A DNA stretch of 64,000 bases. Origin: Haloarcula salinisoli. GTDB lineage: Archaea > Halobacteriota > Halobacteria > Halobacteriales > Haloarculaceae. The DNA is taken from positions 124,001 through 188,000 of the forward strand of contig NZ_RKLQ01000003.1 in NCBI RefSeq assembly GCF_019599405.1, read 5' to 3'. How positions within the stretch are numbered: position 1 is the first letter of the stretch; each line of letters starts with the position of its first letter. The translations under genes were made by a program, and so were the position numbers. The notes under the pieces were generated by a model. It did no database searches. It worked only from the letters and a program-made list of their open reading frames with translations, and was not told the DNA's origin. Of the stretch, positions 10,609 through 19,991 are shown one piece after another.

Positions 10609-11315
10609 GCTACCGACCCGGCGAGACGTTCGTCCACCGACTCGACCCGCGGTCGAAGCTCCTGGTACAGTTCGGCCTCGCAATCGCCGTGTTTGCATGG
10701 CCGACATTCACAGTCATCGCCGCCGCCACGCTGCTCACACTGGGGATACTCGCCGTCGCCCGTCTCTCGCCGTTTTCGGTGATTCGGGCGTACTGGGTCA
10801 TCTTCGCTGTCCTTTCGCTGGCCCCGCTCATCGCCGGTATCGCACTGGGCCCGCCGTGGTTTCGCGTCGAGCCAGCGCTCGAATCGGCCCGCGCGGTGGC
10901 CCGCGTCGTGCCGGTACTGTTCGTCAGCGCCGCCTATCTGACGACGACGCCGGTCCGGGAGACCCGCGCGGCCGTCCAGCGGTTCGTCCCTGGGAAGGCC
11001 GGACAGCTGTTCGGCGTCGGGATGGCGCTGGTCATCCGGCTGTTTCCGGTGGTCCTCCGGGACGCTCGCGAGGTCCGGGACGCGATTCGCGCCCGGGGCG
11101 GGGAGCGGCGACCCTTCTGGGTCCGTGCACGACTGCTCGCTGTGCGCTCGCTGGAACGGACACTCGACCGCTCGGACCGGCTCGGGATGGCGCTGCGCGC
11201 CCGGTGTTTCGCCTGGAACCCCACGCTTCCGCCGCTCGCGTTCGAGCGCCGGGACTATCCGGTACTGGCGTTCGGCGTTCTCCTGACGCTCTCACCGCTG
11301 GTCGCTCTGCTCTAG
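10602..11315 (+). CDS. bioN: ECF transporter transmembrane T component (BioN/EcfT)
   Basis: A 237-aa membrane protein that couples the ATPase to BioY. Typical EcfT features are the N-terminal YRPGETFVHRLDPRSKLLVQF segment split across residues 4-24, several membrane helices, and the two cytoplasmic Ala-Arg-Gly coupling motifs, here ARGGERR (about residue 166) and ALRARCF (about 202). It overlaps bioM by 7 nt. Its TAG stop overlaps the stop of the convergent gene (CTAG). Confidence 0.9.
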   Translation: MLSYRPGETFVHRLDPRSKLLVQFGLAIAVFAWPTFTVIAAATLLTLGILAVARLSPFSVIRAYWVIFAVLSLAPLIAGIALGPPWFRVEPALESARAVARVVPVLFVSAAYLTTTPVRETRAAVQRFVPGKAGQLFGVGMALVIRLFPVVLRDAREVRDAIRARGGERRPFWVRARLLAVRSLERTLDRSDRLGMALRARCFAWNPTLPPLAFERRDYPVLAFGVLLTLSPLVALL

Positions 11316-12061
11316 TCGGCCGCCTGCCCGCTCCCGGCCGTCGCGTAGGCTCTCGTGACGTCGACCAGCGCCTTCCGGAACTCGGACTCGTCGGGGTCGG
11401 GTGAGAGACCGGCGAAGTACCCCTTGAACTCAGCCAGGTCGATGCCGTCGGCGTCCTGGGCGGCCGCGTGCGCGAGGTCGTACAGCTGGTGGCCCTCGCT
11501 CACGAGGTCGTGGCGCTCGACGAGCGCCAGCGCGAAGGCGGCGTTGACCGCCGTGATGTCGGGGTCGGCGGCGGGGGTCAGCTGTGTCCAGCCGGGCTGG
11601 CCGCCCGGCAGGTCCGAGACGGCGGCCGCGAGGCTCGCCTCCAGGAAGGCCACAAGCTTCTCACCGGAGACCAGCGCCATCCAGACGTCGTCGGCGTAGA
11701 TGTCCTTCATGTGGTTGGCTATCTGGTAGCAGTGGGTGAGCTTGCGCTGCTCGACGCTGTGGCCCGCCAAGGCGAGGTAGATGGCTTCCTCGGTCGACTG
11801 GGTGTGGGAGGGGTGGCCCCGCTCGTTGTGGTGCATATGGGCGAACTCGTGTAAGGCGAGTTCGCGGGCCATCGCGCTCGTGGCCGCCTGCCGGGAGATA
11901 GTGAGCCGGTGGCCGGCGGCGTCGTGGCTGACGCGGGTGCGCTCGTCGGGGTCCTCGCGGACCCGTACGGTCACGGGGCGGTCGAGGTCGTACTCCGTCG
12001 AGAAGAGGTTCCGCGCGCCAAGAAACGGTTCGGCCGGTCCGCCCTGTACGTGTACGTCCAT
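11312..12061 (-). CDS. Zincin-like hypothetical protein with HExxH motif
   Basis: A 249-aa soluble protein. The sequence HEFAHMHHN (residues about 91-99) is a zinc-metallopeptidase-type HExxH motif inside a helix. A conserved acidic STEEAIYLALAGHSVEQ follows about 15 residues later and could supply the third ligand. It resembles a haloarchaeal DUF family (DUF5781 as I recall it). There is no signal peptide, so it probably acts in the cytoplasm. Substrate and activity are unknown. It is transcribed away from aEF-2 and converges on bioN. Confidence 0.75.
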   Translation of the reverse strand: MDVHVQGGPAEPFLGARNLFSTEYDLDRPVTVRVREDPDERTRVSHDAAGHRLTISRQAATSAMARELALHEFAHMHHNERGHPSHTQSTEEAIYLALAGHSVEQRKLTHCYQIANHMKDIYADDVWMALVSGEKLVAFLEASLAAAVSDLPGGQPGWTQLTPAADPDITAVNAAFALALVERHDLVSEGHQLYDLAHAAAQDADGIDLAEFKGYFAGLSPDPDESEFRKALVDVTRAYATAGSGQAAD

Positions 12062-12227
12062 GTGTGTCGTTCACAGGGGCCGGCCGGGTATGATTCTTGC
12101 GGGATTGCTAGATATTGTCATCCATTGGTTGCTCACCACCTGAGAGCCCGTACACGCCGTCGCTGTCCGCCCTACTGCTCGGGGGCCGAGGTTCGCGTGG
12201 CTCTGACACGCTGACGCCGAAACACTA

Positions 12228-12238
12228 TCCTTTTGACC
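12228..12238 (+). promoter_or_regulatory. Possible promoter element of aEF-2
   Basis: The T-rich TCCTTTTGACC lies about 25-35 nt before the aEF-2 start at 12263. The spacing suits a TATA element of a leaderless transcript, but the match to the haloarchaeal TATA consensus is weak. Confidence 0.3.
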
Positions 12239-12262
12239 CTCCTGTTGATACGATTCTGTATA

Positions 12263-14449
12263 ATGGGCCGACGCAAAAAGATCGTAGAAGAATGTGAGAC
12301 ACTGATGAGCGACCCGGAGCACATCCGGAACATCGCCATCGCTGCTCACGTGGACCACGGCAAGACGACGCTGACGGACAACCTGCTCGCTGGGGCAGGC
12401 ATGATCTCCGACGACACCGCGGGCGAACAGCTCGCGATGGACACCGAGGAGGACGAGCAGGAACGCGGTATCACCATCGACGCGGCCAACGTCTCGATGA
12501 CCCACGAGTACGAGGACAAGAACCACCTCATCAACCTCATCGACACCCCCGGCCACGTCGACTTCGGCGGGGACGTGACCCGCGCGATGCGTGCCGTCGA
12601 CGGCGCCCTGGTCGTCGTGGACGCCGTCGAGGGTGCGATGCCCCAGACCGAGACGGTGCTCCGGCAGGCCCTGCGTGAGGGTGTCAAGCCGACGCTGTTC
12701 ATCAACAAGGTCGACCGCCTCATCTCCGAGCTCCAGGAAGGGCCCGAGGAGATGCAGAACCGCCTCCTCAACGTCATCGACGACGTCAACGAGCTCATCC
12801 GCGGGATGACCGAGGAGATGGACGACATCGAAGACTGGACGGTCTCCGTCGAGGAGGGCACCGTCGGCTTCGGCTCCGCACTGTACAAGTGGGGCGTCTC
12901 GATGCCGTCGATGCAGCGTACCGGTATCGACTTCGGCGAGATTATGGAGCTCGAACGCGCGGACAAGCGCCAGGAACTCCACGAGCGCTCCCCGCTGTCG
13001 GACGTCGTCCTCGACATGGTCTGTGAGCACTTCCCGAACCCCGTCGACGCCCAGCCGATGCGTGTCCCACGCATCTGGCGTGGTGACGACGAGTCCGACC
13101 TCGCCGACGACATGCGACTGGTCAACGAGGACGGCGAAGTCGTCCTGATGGTCACCGACATCGGTGTCGACCCCCACGCGGGCGAGATCGCCGCCGGTCG
13201 TGTCTTCTCCGGCACGCTGGAGAAGGGCCAGGAGCTGTACGTCTCCGGGACCGCGGGCAAGAACCGCATCCAGAGCGTCGGTATCTACATGGGTGGCGAG
13301 CGTGAGGAAGTGGACCACGTCCCCGCCGGGAACATCGCCGCCGTCACCGGCCTCAAGGACGCCATCGCCGGTTCCACCGTCTCCTCCGTCGAGATGACTC
13401 CCTTCGAGTCCATCGAACACATCTCGGAGCCGGTCATCACGAAGTCCGTCGAGGCACAGAACATGGACGACCTGCCGAACCTCATCAAGACGCTCCAGCA
13501 GGTCGCCAAAGAGGACCCGACTATCCAGATCGAGATCAACGAGGACACCGGGGAACACCTCATCTCCGGCCAGGGTGAGCTCCACCTGGAGGTCATCGGC
13601 CAGCGTATCGAGCGCAACCAGGGCATCCCGATCAACACCGGTGAGCCCATCGTCGTCTACCGCGAGGCCGTCCAGAGCGAGTCCCGCGAGGTCGAGGGTC
13701 GCTCGCCGAACAACCACAACCGGTTCTACATCACCGTCGAACCGCTCGGCGACGACATCGTCGAGACCATCAAGATGGGCGAGGCGTCCATGGACATGCC
13801 CGAACTGGAGCGCCGCGAAGCGCTGCAGGAAGCCGGCATGGACAAGGACGACTCCCAGAACATCGAGCACATCCACGGCACGAACATCCTGCTCGACGAG
13901 ACGAAGGGTATCCAGCACCTCAACGAGACGATGGAACTGGTCATCGAGGGCCTCGAAGAGGCACTCGACGACGGGCCGCTGGCCGCAGAGCCTGTCGAGG
14001 GGTCGCTCCTGCGCCTCCACGACGCTCGACTCCACGAGGACGCTATCCACCGTGGTCCCGCACAGGTCATCCCTGCCGTTCGGGAGGCCGTCCACAACGC
14101 CCTCATCGACGCGGACATCAAGCTGATGGAGCCGATCCAGCAGGTCCGTATCGACGTGCCCAACGACCACATGGGCGCCGCGTCCGGCGAGATTCAGGGC
14201 CGCCGTGGCCGCGTCGACGACATGTACCAGGAGGGTGACCTCATGGTCGTCGAGGGCGTCGCGCCCGTCGACGAGATGATCGGCTTCTCCAGTGACATCC
14301 GGAGCGCCACCGAGGGCCGTGCTTCCTGGAACACCGAGAACGCCGGCTTCCAGGTCATGGCCGACAACCTCCAGCCGGAGAAGATCACGGAGATTCGAGA
14401 GCGCAAGGGCATGAAGACGGAACTGCCCGCCGCTATCGACTACTTCTAG
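12263..14449 (+). CDS. aef2: Translation elongation factor aEF-2
   Basis: A 728-aa translocase GTPase. The start at 12263 gives the typical haloarchaeal N-terminus [15 protein letters not shown] motifs are [12 protein letters not shown] (G1), DTPGHVDF (G3) and NKVD (G4). The diphthamide-modified histidine region near the C-terminus reads [12 protein letters not shown], matching the HxDxxHRGxxQ pattern that Dph enzymes recognise. The gene is in its usual neighbourhood near rps7 and aEF-1alpha but is separated from both by inserted blocks. Confidence 0.97.
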   Translation: MGRRKKIVEECETLMSDPEHIRNIAIAAHVDHGKTTLTDNLLAGAGMISDDTAGEQLAMDTEEDEQERGITIDAANVSMTHEYEDKNHLINLIDTPGHVDFGGDVTRAMRAVDGALVVVDAVEGAMPQTETVLRQALREGVKPTLFINKVDRLISELQEGPEEMQNRLLNVIDDVNELIRGMTEEMDDIEDWTVSVEEGTVGFGSALYKWGVSMPSMQRTGIDFGEIMELERADKRQELHERSPLSDVVLDMVCEHFPNPVDAQPMRVPRIWRGDDESDLADDMRLVNEDGEVVLMVTDIGVDPHAGEIAAGRVFSGTLEKGQELYVSGTAGKNRIQSVGIYMGGEREEVDHVPAGNIAAVTGLKDAIAGSTVSSVEMTPFESIEHISEPVITKSVEAQNMDDLPNLIKTLQQVAKEDPTIQIEINEDTGEHLISGQGELHLEVIGQRIERNQGIPINTGEPIVVYREAVQSESREVEGRSPNNHNRFYITVEPLGDDIVETIKMGEASMDMPELERREALQEAGMDKDDSQNIEHIHGTNILLDETKGIQHLNETMELVIEGLEEALDDGPLAAEPVEGSLLRLHDARLHEDAIHRGPAQVIPAVREAVHNALIDADIKLMEPIQQVRIDVPNDHMGAASGEIQGRRGRVDDMYQEGDLMVVEGVAPVDEMIGFSSDIRSATEGRASWNTENAGFQVMADNLQPEKITEIRERKGMKTELPAAIDYF

Positions 14450-14453
14450 AGCA

Positions 14454-14461
14454 CCTTTTTC
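14454..14461 (+). terminator. T-run terminator after aEF-2
   Basis: CCTTTTTC occurs 5 nt after the aEF-2 stop. A strong 8+6 bp hairpin follows at 14469. The T run alone would suffice for archaeal termination. Confidence 0.45.
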
Positions 14462-14468
14462 TGCGTCG

Positions 14469-14641
14469 GGTTCGAGTCGCGCCTTCGGCGCGCTCGAACC
14501 ACTCCTTGAAAAACGTGCGCGAAAAAGGCCGAACTCGCGCCCGCGGGCGCGAGTTCGGGTGCTCTGCCGGAGCGCAGCGACGGCAGGCTCGTCAGAGCAA
14601 AGCTCTGACGGTGAACCGCGCCTCACTGCGTTCGGCGCGGT
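14469..14641 (+). repeat. Array of five stem-loops downstream of aEF-2
   Basis: There are five consecutive inverted repeats. (1) 14469-14500: GGTTCGAG/CTCGAACC outer and CGCGCC/GGCGCG inner stems. (2) 14529-14558: a perfect 14-bp stem with a 2-nt loop. (3) 14564-14586: CTGCCG/CGGCAG. (4) 14591-14609: GTCAGAGC/GCTCTGAC with an AAA loop. (5) 14615-14641: ACCGCGCC/GGCGCGGT. The 264-nt gap contains no gene. A similar array follows rps10. Confidence 0.8.
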
Positions 14642-14713
14642 ATGTTTCTCTCTCTGTCTCGTTGCTCTCACTGCTTTCCGCAAACTTAGGCCCGTCCGCG
14701 TCGAACCCTCGCT

Positions 14714-14935
14714 ATGTCCGACCGACTCCACCAACTGGTCGACCTCCTCGTCGCCGCGCTCATCGCGGGCACGTCGACGGTACTGTGGGGATTCGTGGCC
14801 CCGCCGGCGGTCGCGCTGTGGATTGCGACGCTGTTTGCCGCGATGTACTACTTCTCCCGCAACCCCTGGGGGTCGCCGAAGGGCGATGCCTACAACGAGT
14901 GGATAGACGACCTCTACGACCGGTATTTGCCCTGA
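14714..14935 (+). CDS. Small membrane protein (hypothetical)
   Basis: A 73-aa protein beginning MSDRLHQLVD. Two hydrophobic helices (about residues 9-30 and 33-48) are followed by a charged YNEWIDDLYDRYLP tail. There is no recognised family. It is convergent with the GIDE-domain cluster, ending 9 nt from the first gene of that cluster. The call is supported by haloarchaeal codon use and acidic composition. Confidence 0.6.
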   Translation: MSDRLHQLVDLLVAALIAGTSTVLWGFVAPPAVALWIATLFAAMYYFSRNPWGSPKGDAYNEWIDDLYDRYLP

Positions 14936-14944
14936 GAACCCGGT

Positions 14945-15766
14945 CTACCGTCCCGCCAACTCGCTCTCGAAGAGCAGGTGACTGAGCGCCGCCAGTGCCA
15001 GGAAGCCGCCGATGACGATGGCCAGGTTATCGTGCACGAAGTAGAGTCCGGCCGCGCTGGCAAGGGTACCCCCGACCAGCATCGGTATGTCCCGGGCCTT
15101 TCCCCCCTCGACCAGTTCAGTCTGGGACTTCTCGGAGACGACGAGGCTGTCGCTTGTCGCGTCCCGGCGCAGGACCAGCCCGCTGGTGGTCCCGTCGCCC
15201 GAGTCGGATGGCTCGGCCCCACCGAGGAGGTAGAGGTCGGCACCGACAGGTATCCACGTCTCGGTGTACCGGCGCTTTTCGGGCGGGTCGGATTGGGGGA
15301 CCGGTTCGCCGATGTGTGCACGGCGGTACTCGGTGAGGTATGCCGGCTCGTCCTCGTACGCCCCGACGGTTCGCTGCTTGCGGTGGTCGTCGTTGACCAC
15401 GAAGTTCGTGCCGTCGTCGGGTTCGACCCGCATCGTTCCGGTGCCGTCGTCGACCTGAAACGGTTCCCACACCGTCCCGCGGGCGACGGTGTGCCACCGT
15501 CCGTCGTCGTCGGAGTCGTCCCACCGCTCGATTTCGTATCGCGACACCAGGCAGTGCTCCTCCGCGAGCAACCGGTCGACCGGTGTGTCGAGTGTCCGGC
15601 CGACACCCGCCAGTTCGGTGCGACCGGCGGCCGCCGCTGCAACCGTCTCCGTCGGTGTGTCCTCTATCAGCCGCGCCTGTCGCCAGTTCTCGAAGCCGTC
15701 GAGGACACACACGAGACCGAATATGAACAGGAAGCCCCCACCGAACAGCACCAGGAAGTTCGCCAT
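14945..15766 (-). CDS. GIDE/BAM-domain membrane protein, paralogue 1
   Basis: A 273-aa protein. The start MANFLVLFGGG is preferred over a longer TTG start that would overlap the neighbour. It has an N-terminal membrane helix, then the GIDE-type core: IEDTPTETVAAAAAGRTELAG near residues 32-52, an ECHCL-like EEHCLVSRYEIERW, DDGTGTMRVEPDDGT, YTETWIPVGADLYLLGGAE, GLVLRRD, and two C-terminal helices. In eukaryotic MULAN/MAPL this domain lies between membrane helices and is followed by a RING; no RING is present here. Relative to its paralogues it has an extra C-terminal hydrophobic segment. It is last in the co-directional cluster. The molecular role is unknown. Confidence 0.72.
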   Translation of the reverse strand: MANFLVLFGGGFLFIFGLVCVLDGFENWRQARLIEDTPTETVAAAAAGRTELAGVGRTLDTPVDRLLAEEHCLVSRYEIERWDDSDDDGRWHTVARGTVWEPFQVDDGTGTMRVEPDDGTNFVVNDDHRKQRTVGAYEDEPAYLTEYRRAHIGEPVPQSDPPEKRRYTETWIPVGADLYLLGGAEPSDSGDGTTSGLVLRRDATSDSLVVSEKSQTELVEGGKARDIPMLVGGTLASAAGLYFVHDNLAIVIGGFLALAALSHLLFESELAGR

Positions 15767-15905
15767 CGTCAGGGCCGCTCCCCGCTGGCCCCTGGGGCCA
15801 GGCTCGCTCCGGCCGTGGCCAGTTCGCTGCCCATACACCGGCCAGTACGGACACGGAGATAATTCTTGCCCAATTACCGTGGAACGAACTCGCTGACGTC
15901 CCCGC

Positions 15906-16697
15906 TCACAGCAGCGACCGCACAGCGTCGACAACGCGGGTCCGCAGCGACGGCTCGAACCCGAAGAAGTTCGCCTTGCTCCGGGAGTACAGATAGCTGG
16001 CCACGGAGACGAGATTCAGAAGCGGCAGGGCCGACAGGGTCGCCCAGAACAGCGGGCCGCCGTCCCAGTCGCTGTGGGTCCGGACGTACCAGGCGTCTCT
16101 GTAGACGGCGTAGGGGAGGCCCACGAGCGTCAGCGCGCCCCACAGCAGGCCCAGCGGCGGGCCCAGCGTGGGCCCGGCGGCCGGCAGGGTGGCGAGCAGC
16201 CCGGCCGAAAGCGCCGCCCCGCCCAGCACGCCGCCGTACCAGCGCCCGCTCCCGCGTGGGGCCTCCGCGGGCGTCGCCAGCGTGGTGTGGCCCTCTCGCT
16301 CCGCCAGTTGGACCTCGCGGCCGTACAGCTCCCGCAGTTCGATACCGGTCGCGTCGAGATACCAGACGAGGGGGGCGTCGGTCGCCTCGTCGGGCCAGGC
16401 CAGATAGACGACCCGTTCGTCCAGTCCGATGTCGACAGTCAGTGCGAGTACCTCGTCGGTGCGCGCGCCCAGCGGGTAGCCATCGGGGCATCGCTCCCGG
16501 GGGACCCGTTCGGCGTCGGCGACGTGGCCGCTGTCGGCGCCGGTTTCGGGGTCCTGACCCGTGTCGAGGTCGGCGTCGAGTTCGAGAAAGGACGCGGCCG
16601 CGTCGTCGGCGTCGGCCGCGTCGGCACCGCTCTCGACGGTCGTGCACTCGCCGGCCTCCACGGTGGCCTCCTCCTCGCTCACGTGTGCGTGGTTCAC
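15906..16697 (-). CDS. Membrane protein of the GIDE cluster (unrecognised family)
   Basis: A 263-aa protein. Residues 1-60 are highly acidic and low complexity. A soluble beta-rich part follows (TDEVLALTVDIGLDERVVYLAW, then WYLDATGIELRELYG), and then about three hydrophobic segments from residue 155 on. It is not a GIDE paralogue, since the DTPTE, DDGTGT and WIPVG motifs are absent. It sits between paralogues 1 and 2 on the same strand with short gaps, so co-transcription is likely. The function is unknown. Confidence 0.6.
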   Translation of the reverse strand: MNHAHVSEEEATVEAGECTTVESGADAADADDAAASFLELDADLDTGQDPETGADSGHVADAERVPRERCPDGYPLGARTDEVLALTVDIGLDERVVYLAWPDEATDAPLVWYLDATGIELRELYGREVQLAEREGHTTLATPAEAPRGSGRWYGGVLGGAALSAGLLATLPAAGPTLGPPLGLLWGALTLVGLPYAVYRDAWYVRTHSDWDGGPLFWATLSALPLLNLVSVASYLYSRSKANFFGFEPSLRTRVVDAVRSLL

Positions 16698-16722
16698 AGC
16701 GGTCTGTCAAAACAGTCGGGGC

Positions 16723-17538
16723 CTAGAGCCCCCCGTTGAGCAGGAGGTAGAGCCCGGCCACGCTCGCGGCCAGTCCGCCTGCCATCTTCACCGGGGCCTT
16801 CCACTTCGCCTCCGTGACCAGTTCGTCCTCGCTCTCGGCGGAGACGATGAACTCGCCGCTGGCCTCGTCACGGCGCAGGACGAGCCCGCTGCTGTTTGTC
16901 TCGCTCGGCTCGCCCGGCTGGGCCCCGCCCAGGACGTACAGCTGCTGGCCGACGGGTATCCACCGCTCCGTGTACCGCCGCCGCTCGGAGAACAGGAAGC
17001 CGGTGACGCCGTCCCGGTCGGGGACGCTCACGTCGCCGTTCGCCCTGAGGAAGTCGGCGATTTCCGGCGGCTCCTGCTCGCGCCCCCCGACCTCTATCTC
17101 GCGGACGTGGGCGTCGTCGAACTCGAACCGCGTCTCGTCGTCCGGTTCGACAACCAGGGTACCGGTGCCGTCGTCGAGCTGGATGGGCCCGTACCGGGTC
17201 CCGCTGTCGATGGTCTCCCAGTCGCCGCCGTCGTCGTCGCTGTCGTACCGTTCGACCGTGTAGGTCGCGACCAGACAGTCCCCGTCACCGAAGGGGCGCC
17301 CGACTGGCGTCCCGACCGGCCGGCCGGCCCCTTCGACCTCGGTCCGGCCGGCCGCCGCCGAGCGTATCTTCTCGGTCGGGGTGTCCTGTATCAGCCGCAT
17401 CCGCTGCCAGGTCCGAAAGCCGCTGTAGACGAAGTAGAGCCCGCCGCCGAACATCGCCAGGAAGAACAAGGTGCTGTCGCCCTCGTCGCTCTGGAGGAGC
17501 AACCGTGTGATGTCGAAGACGACCATTGCCGGTGTCAT
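16723..17538 (-). CDS. GIDE/BAM-domain membrane protein, paralogue 2
   Basis: A 271-aa protein. The N-terminal membrane helix (FFLAMFGGGLYFVYSGF, residues 25-41) is followed by RLIQDTPTEKIRSAAAGRTE, DCLVATYTVERYDSDDDGG, DDGTGTLVVEPDDET, YTERWIPVGQQLYVLGGAQ, GLVLRRDEASGEFIVSAES and a C-terminal helix. This topology (two helices enclosing a loop) matches the GIDE family. It lies 25 nt upstream of the acidic membrane protein gene. It is most similar by eye to paralogue 4. Confidence 0.72.
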   Translation of the reverse strand: MTPAMVVFDITRLLLQSDEGDSTLFFLAMFGGGLYFVYSGFRTWQRMRLIQDTPTEKIRSAAAGRTEVEGAGRPVGTPVGRPFGDGDCLVATYTVERYDSDDDGGDWETIDSGTRYGPIQLDDGTGTLVVEPDDETRFEFDDAHVREIEVGGREQEPPEIADFLRANGDVSVPDRDGVTGFLFSERRRYTERWIPVGQQLYVLGGAQPGEPSETNSSGLVLRRDEASGEFIVSAESEDELVTEAKWKAPVKMAGGLAASVAGLYLLLNGGL

Positions 17539-17665
17539 CGTTCGTATCTCCTGAGCCGTGCGTATGAATTATTTGGTGGGGACGCCGGTGGAGTAAACGG
17601 CTAGTCGCCGTCTCAGGCGTGGGTGGGTTGGCTCTCCTTTCCCCCTATCGCGACGGGCGCCGAGC

Positions 17666-18442
17666 CTACATCGCAGCGACGAGCGCGTACAGACCGAGGC
17701 CGATAAAGAGGAGTCCGATGAACAGCAGCGACTCTACCCCGTGGCCCGTCCGTGAGAGCGCGTCCGACGGACCCAGCGCCGAGACGATGAACTCGTCGCT
17801 GGTATCGTCCCGGCGGAGGACGAGTCCGCTGTCGTCCTCGCTGAGCTCGGCCGCCCCGAGCACGTACACCTCTGTGCCGACCGGTATCCACCACTCGATA
17901 TACCGTCGGTCGTGGGCGAAATACGAGCGGGTAACACTGTCGGTTGCCTGCGTATCGACCTCGCTGCTGGCGCGGCAGAACTCGGCGATGGCCGGCGGTT
18001 CGGCCTCCCCGCCGTCGACTCTGACCTCGCGCCTGTGTGCACTGTCGAACTCGAAGGTCGTCCCGTCGTCAGGTTCGACCCGCATCGTTCCGGTGCCGTC
18101 GTCGACCTCGAAGGCGGTCCACCGCGTCCCGGTGGCTATCGTCTTCGAACTGCCACCACCGGCACGGTCGATTCTGTATCTCGCGACCAGACACTCGCCG
18201 TCGGCGAAGGGACGCTCGACTGGCTCCCCGATGGGGGTTCCCGCGCCCTCGAGTTCGGTCCGGCCGGCCGCGGCCGAGCGGACCGTCTCGGTCGGTGTGT
18301 CATCGACCAGCCGGCGCCGTTTCCACTCCCTGACCCCCTCCCAGATGAAGAGCAGTCCACCGAGGATGAAGACGTACGGAACAATTCTGCTACCGAGGTT
18401 CCCGCTCTGCAGCGCGGCCCCGAGTTCCACCCACCACACCAT
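17666..18442 (-). CDS. GIDE/BAM-domain membrane protein, paralogue 3
   Basis: A 258-aa protein. The N-terminal helix (IVPYVFILGGLLFIWEGV) is followed by RLVDDTPTETVRSAAAGRTE, ECLVARYRIDR, DDGTGTMRVEPDDGTTFEF, YIEWWIPVGTEVYVLGAAE and GLVLRRDDTSDEFIVSALG, with a C-terminal helix LLFIGLLFIGLGLYALVA. It has the same architecture as the other four paralogues but is more diverged at the ends. It lies 54 nt downstream of paralogue 4 on the minus strand. Confidence 0.72.
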   Translation of the reverse strand: MVWWVELGAALQSGNLGSRIVPYVFILGGLLFIWEGVREWKRRRLVDDTPTETVRSAAAGRTELEGAGTPIGEPVERPFADGECLVARYRIDRAGGGSSKTIATGTRWTAFEVDDGTGTMRVEPDDGTTFEFDSAHRREVRVDGGEAEPPAIAEFCRASSEVDTQATDSVTRSYFAHDRRYIEWWIPVGTEVYVLGAAELSEDDSGLVLRRDDTSDEFIVSALGPSDALSRTGHGVESLLFIGLLFIGLGLYALVAAM

Positions 18443-18496
18443 CGTCAGGCGGGCGCCATCGTCGCAGCGTCGCTCTCTCGTCCCGTCCGGCCCACG

Positions 18497-19309
18497 TTAG
18501 AGCCCTCCGAGCAGGAAGAACAGCCCGACCGCACTCGCCGCCACTCCGCCGGCCATCTTCGCCGGGGCCTTCCACTTCGTGTCTGAGACGATGTCTTCCT
18601 CCCCCTTCTGGGAGACGATGAACTCCTCGCTGGCGTCGTCTTCCCGCAGGACGAGCCCGCTGCTCGTCGTCTCGTCGGGTTCGACCGGCTCGGCACCGCC
18701 GAGCAGATACAGCTCATCCTCGACGGGAATCCACTTCTCGGTGTAGCGCCGTTTGGCCGAGAACAGGGAGCCGGTGACCCCGTCCCGGTCGGGGACGGCC
18801 ACGTCGTCGCTTTGCTCCATGAACTCGATTATCTCGGGCGGCTCCTCGTCGTTCGAGTCGACCTTCAGCTGCCGGCTGTGTGTGTCGTCGAACTTGAAAT
18901 CCGTGCTGCCGTCGGGTTCGACCCGCATGGTCCCGGTGCCGTCGTCGATCTGGAAGTCGTCGTACCGCGTCTCGCTGTCGATGGTTTCCCAGTCTTCGGT
19001 GTCGTTCGTGTTGTCGTGGCGCCACTCCTCGATTCGGTACTTCGCGACCAGACAGTCCGCCTCGCCGAAGGGTCGCTCGACCGGGTCGGTGAGTACCGTG
19101 CCGGTCCCTTCCAGCTCGGTGCGGCCCGCCGCGGCCGAGCGCACTTTCTCGGTCGCCGTGTCCTGTATCAGCCGCATCTGTTTCCACGAATCGAAGCCGT
19201 TGTAGACGGCGTACAGTCCGCCGGCGAACAGCGCCAGTGGAAAGAAGCTGCCGTCGTTGTTGCTCTGGAGCACCAGCTGAGTGAGGTCGGTCGCGAGGCC
19301 GTCGACCAT
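18497..19309 (-). CDS. GIDE/BAM-domain membrane protein, paralogue 4
   Basis: A 270-aa protein. Its hydrophobic N-terminal segment is PLALFAGGLYAVYNGF. The core motifs are RLIQDTATEKVRSAAAGRTE (the family Pro of DTPTE is Ala here), DCLVAKYRIEEW, DDGTGTMRVEPDGST, YTEKWIPVEDELYLLGGAE and EFIVSQK, followed by a C-terminal helix. It starts 2 nt after the LemA stop, so it is almost certainly in the same transcript as lemA. LemA-GIDE gene pairs are a known bacterial and archaeal association. Confidence 0.75.
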   Translation of the reverse strand: MVDGLATDLTQLVLQSNNDGSFFPLALFAGGLYAVYNGFDSWKQMRLIQDTATEKVRSAAAGRTELEGTGTVLTDPVERPFGEADCLVAKYRIEEWRHDNTNDTEDWETIDSETRYDDFQIDDGTGTMRVEPDGSTDFKFDDTHSRQLKVDSNDEEPPEIIEFMEQSDDVAVPDRDGVTGSLFSAKRRYTEKWIPVEDELYLLGGAEPVEPDETTSSGLVLREDDASEEFIVSQKGEEDIVSDTKWKAPAKMAGGVAASAVGLFFLLGGL

Positions 19310-19311
19310 CG

Positions 19312-19884
19312 TCAGGCAAAGGCCTCCCCGACGTCGACGTCTTGCTTCTCGGCCTCGGTCGCCTCGAACAGCTCCCGTTCGTTGTAGCCGAACTGCCGGG
19401 CGAAGACGACGTAGGGGAACTGCTCGATGCGGGTGTTGTAGTTCGTGACGGCCTCGTTGTACACCTCACGCCGGTCGGCAATCTGGTTCTCCAGCTCGCT
19501 GATGCGCTCCTGGAACTGGAGCATATTCTCCTGGGACCGAAGCTCGGGATAGTCCTCGGCGCGTGCGCGGAACGACCCCATCGCCTGCCGGACCTGTGCA
19601 TCGGCCTCGGCCTGCTCCTTGGGGGTCGAGGCCCGCTCGGCCTGCTCGCGGGCCTCGGTGAGCTCGGTCAACAGCTCCTCTTCGTGGTCCATCGCCTCCT
19701 TGGCCGCGTCGATGAGCTTCGTCAGCTCGTCCTGTCGCTGTTTCAACAATACGTCGATGTTCTGTTTGCTCTGGTCGACCCGGTTGTCCAGGTTCACCAG
19801 TTGATTGTACACGTTGACGGTGTAGGCCACCGCCACGGCGAGGACGACCAGCACGACAAAGCCCGCGATAATTCCTAGTACCAT
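19312..19884 (-). CDS. lemA: LemA family protein
   Basis: A 190-aa protein. A single N-terminal membrane anchor (MVLGIIAGFVVLVVLAVAVAY) is followed by a helical domain with the LemA signature NQLVNLDNRVDQSKQNIDVLLKQR split across residues about 24-47, and a C-terminal YNTRIEQFP..FARQFGY element. A GTG five codons upstream is an alternative start. LemA proteins form extracytoplasmic coiled bundles of unknown biochemical role and often neighbour GIDE or TPM-domain genes. Here lemA is embedded in the GIDE cluster directly upstream of paralogue 4. Confidence 0.88.
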   Translation of the reverse strand: MVLGIIAGFVVLVVLAVAVAYTVNVYNQLVNLDNRVDQSKQNIDVLLKQRQDELTKLIDAAKEAMDHEEELLTELTEAREQAERASTPKEQAEADAQVRQAMGSFRARAEDYPELRSQENMLQFQERISELENQIADRREVYNEAVTNYNTRIEQFPYVVFARQFGYNERELFEATEAEKQDVDVGEAFA

Positions 19885-19991
19885 GATTGGTACGTTCACC
19901 GCTTCCTATATGTAATATTTGGTGGTGTGGTACTGTACAAAACGGCCGCACGCTCTCTGGCTGTCTCCCCTGGAGCGCGCGGCGGGTCGGT

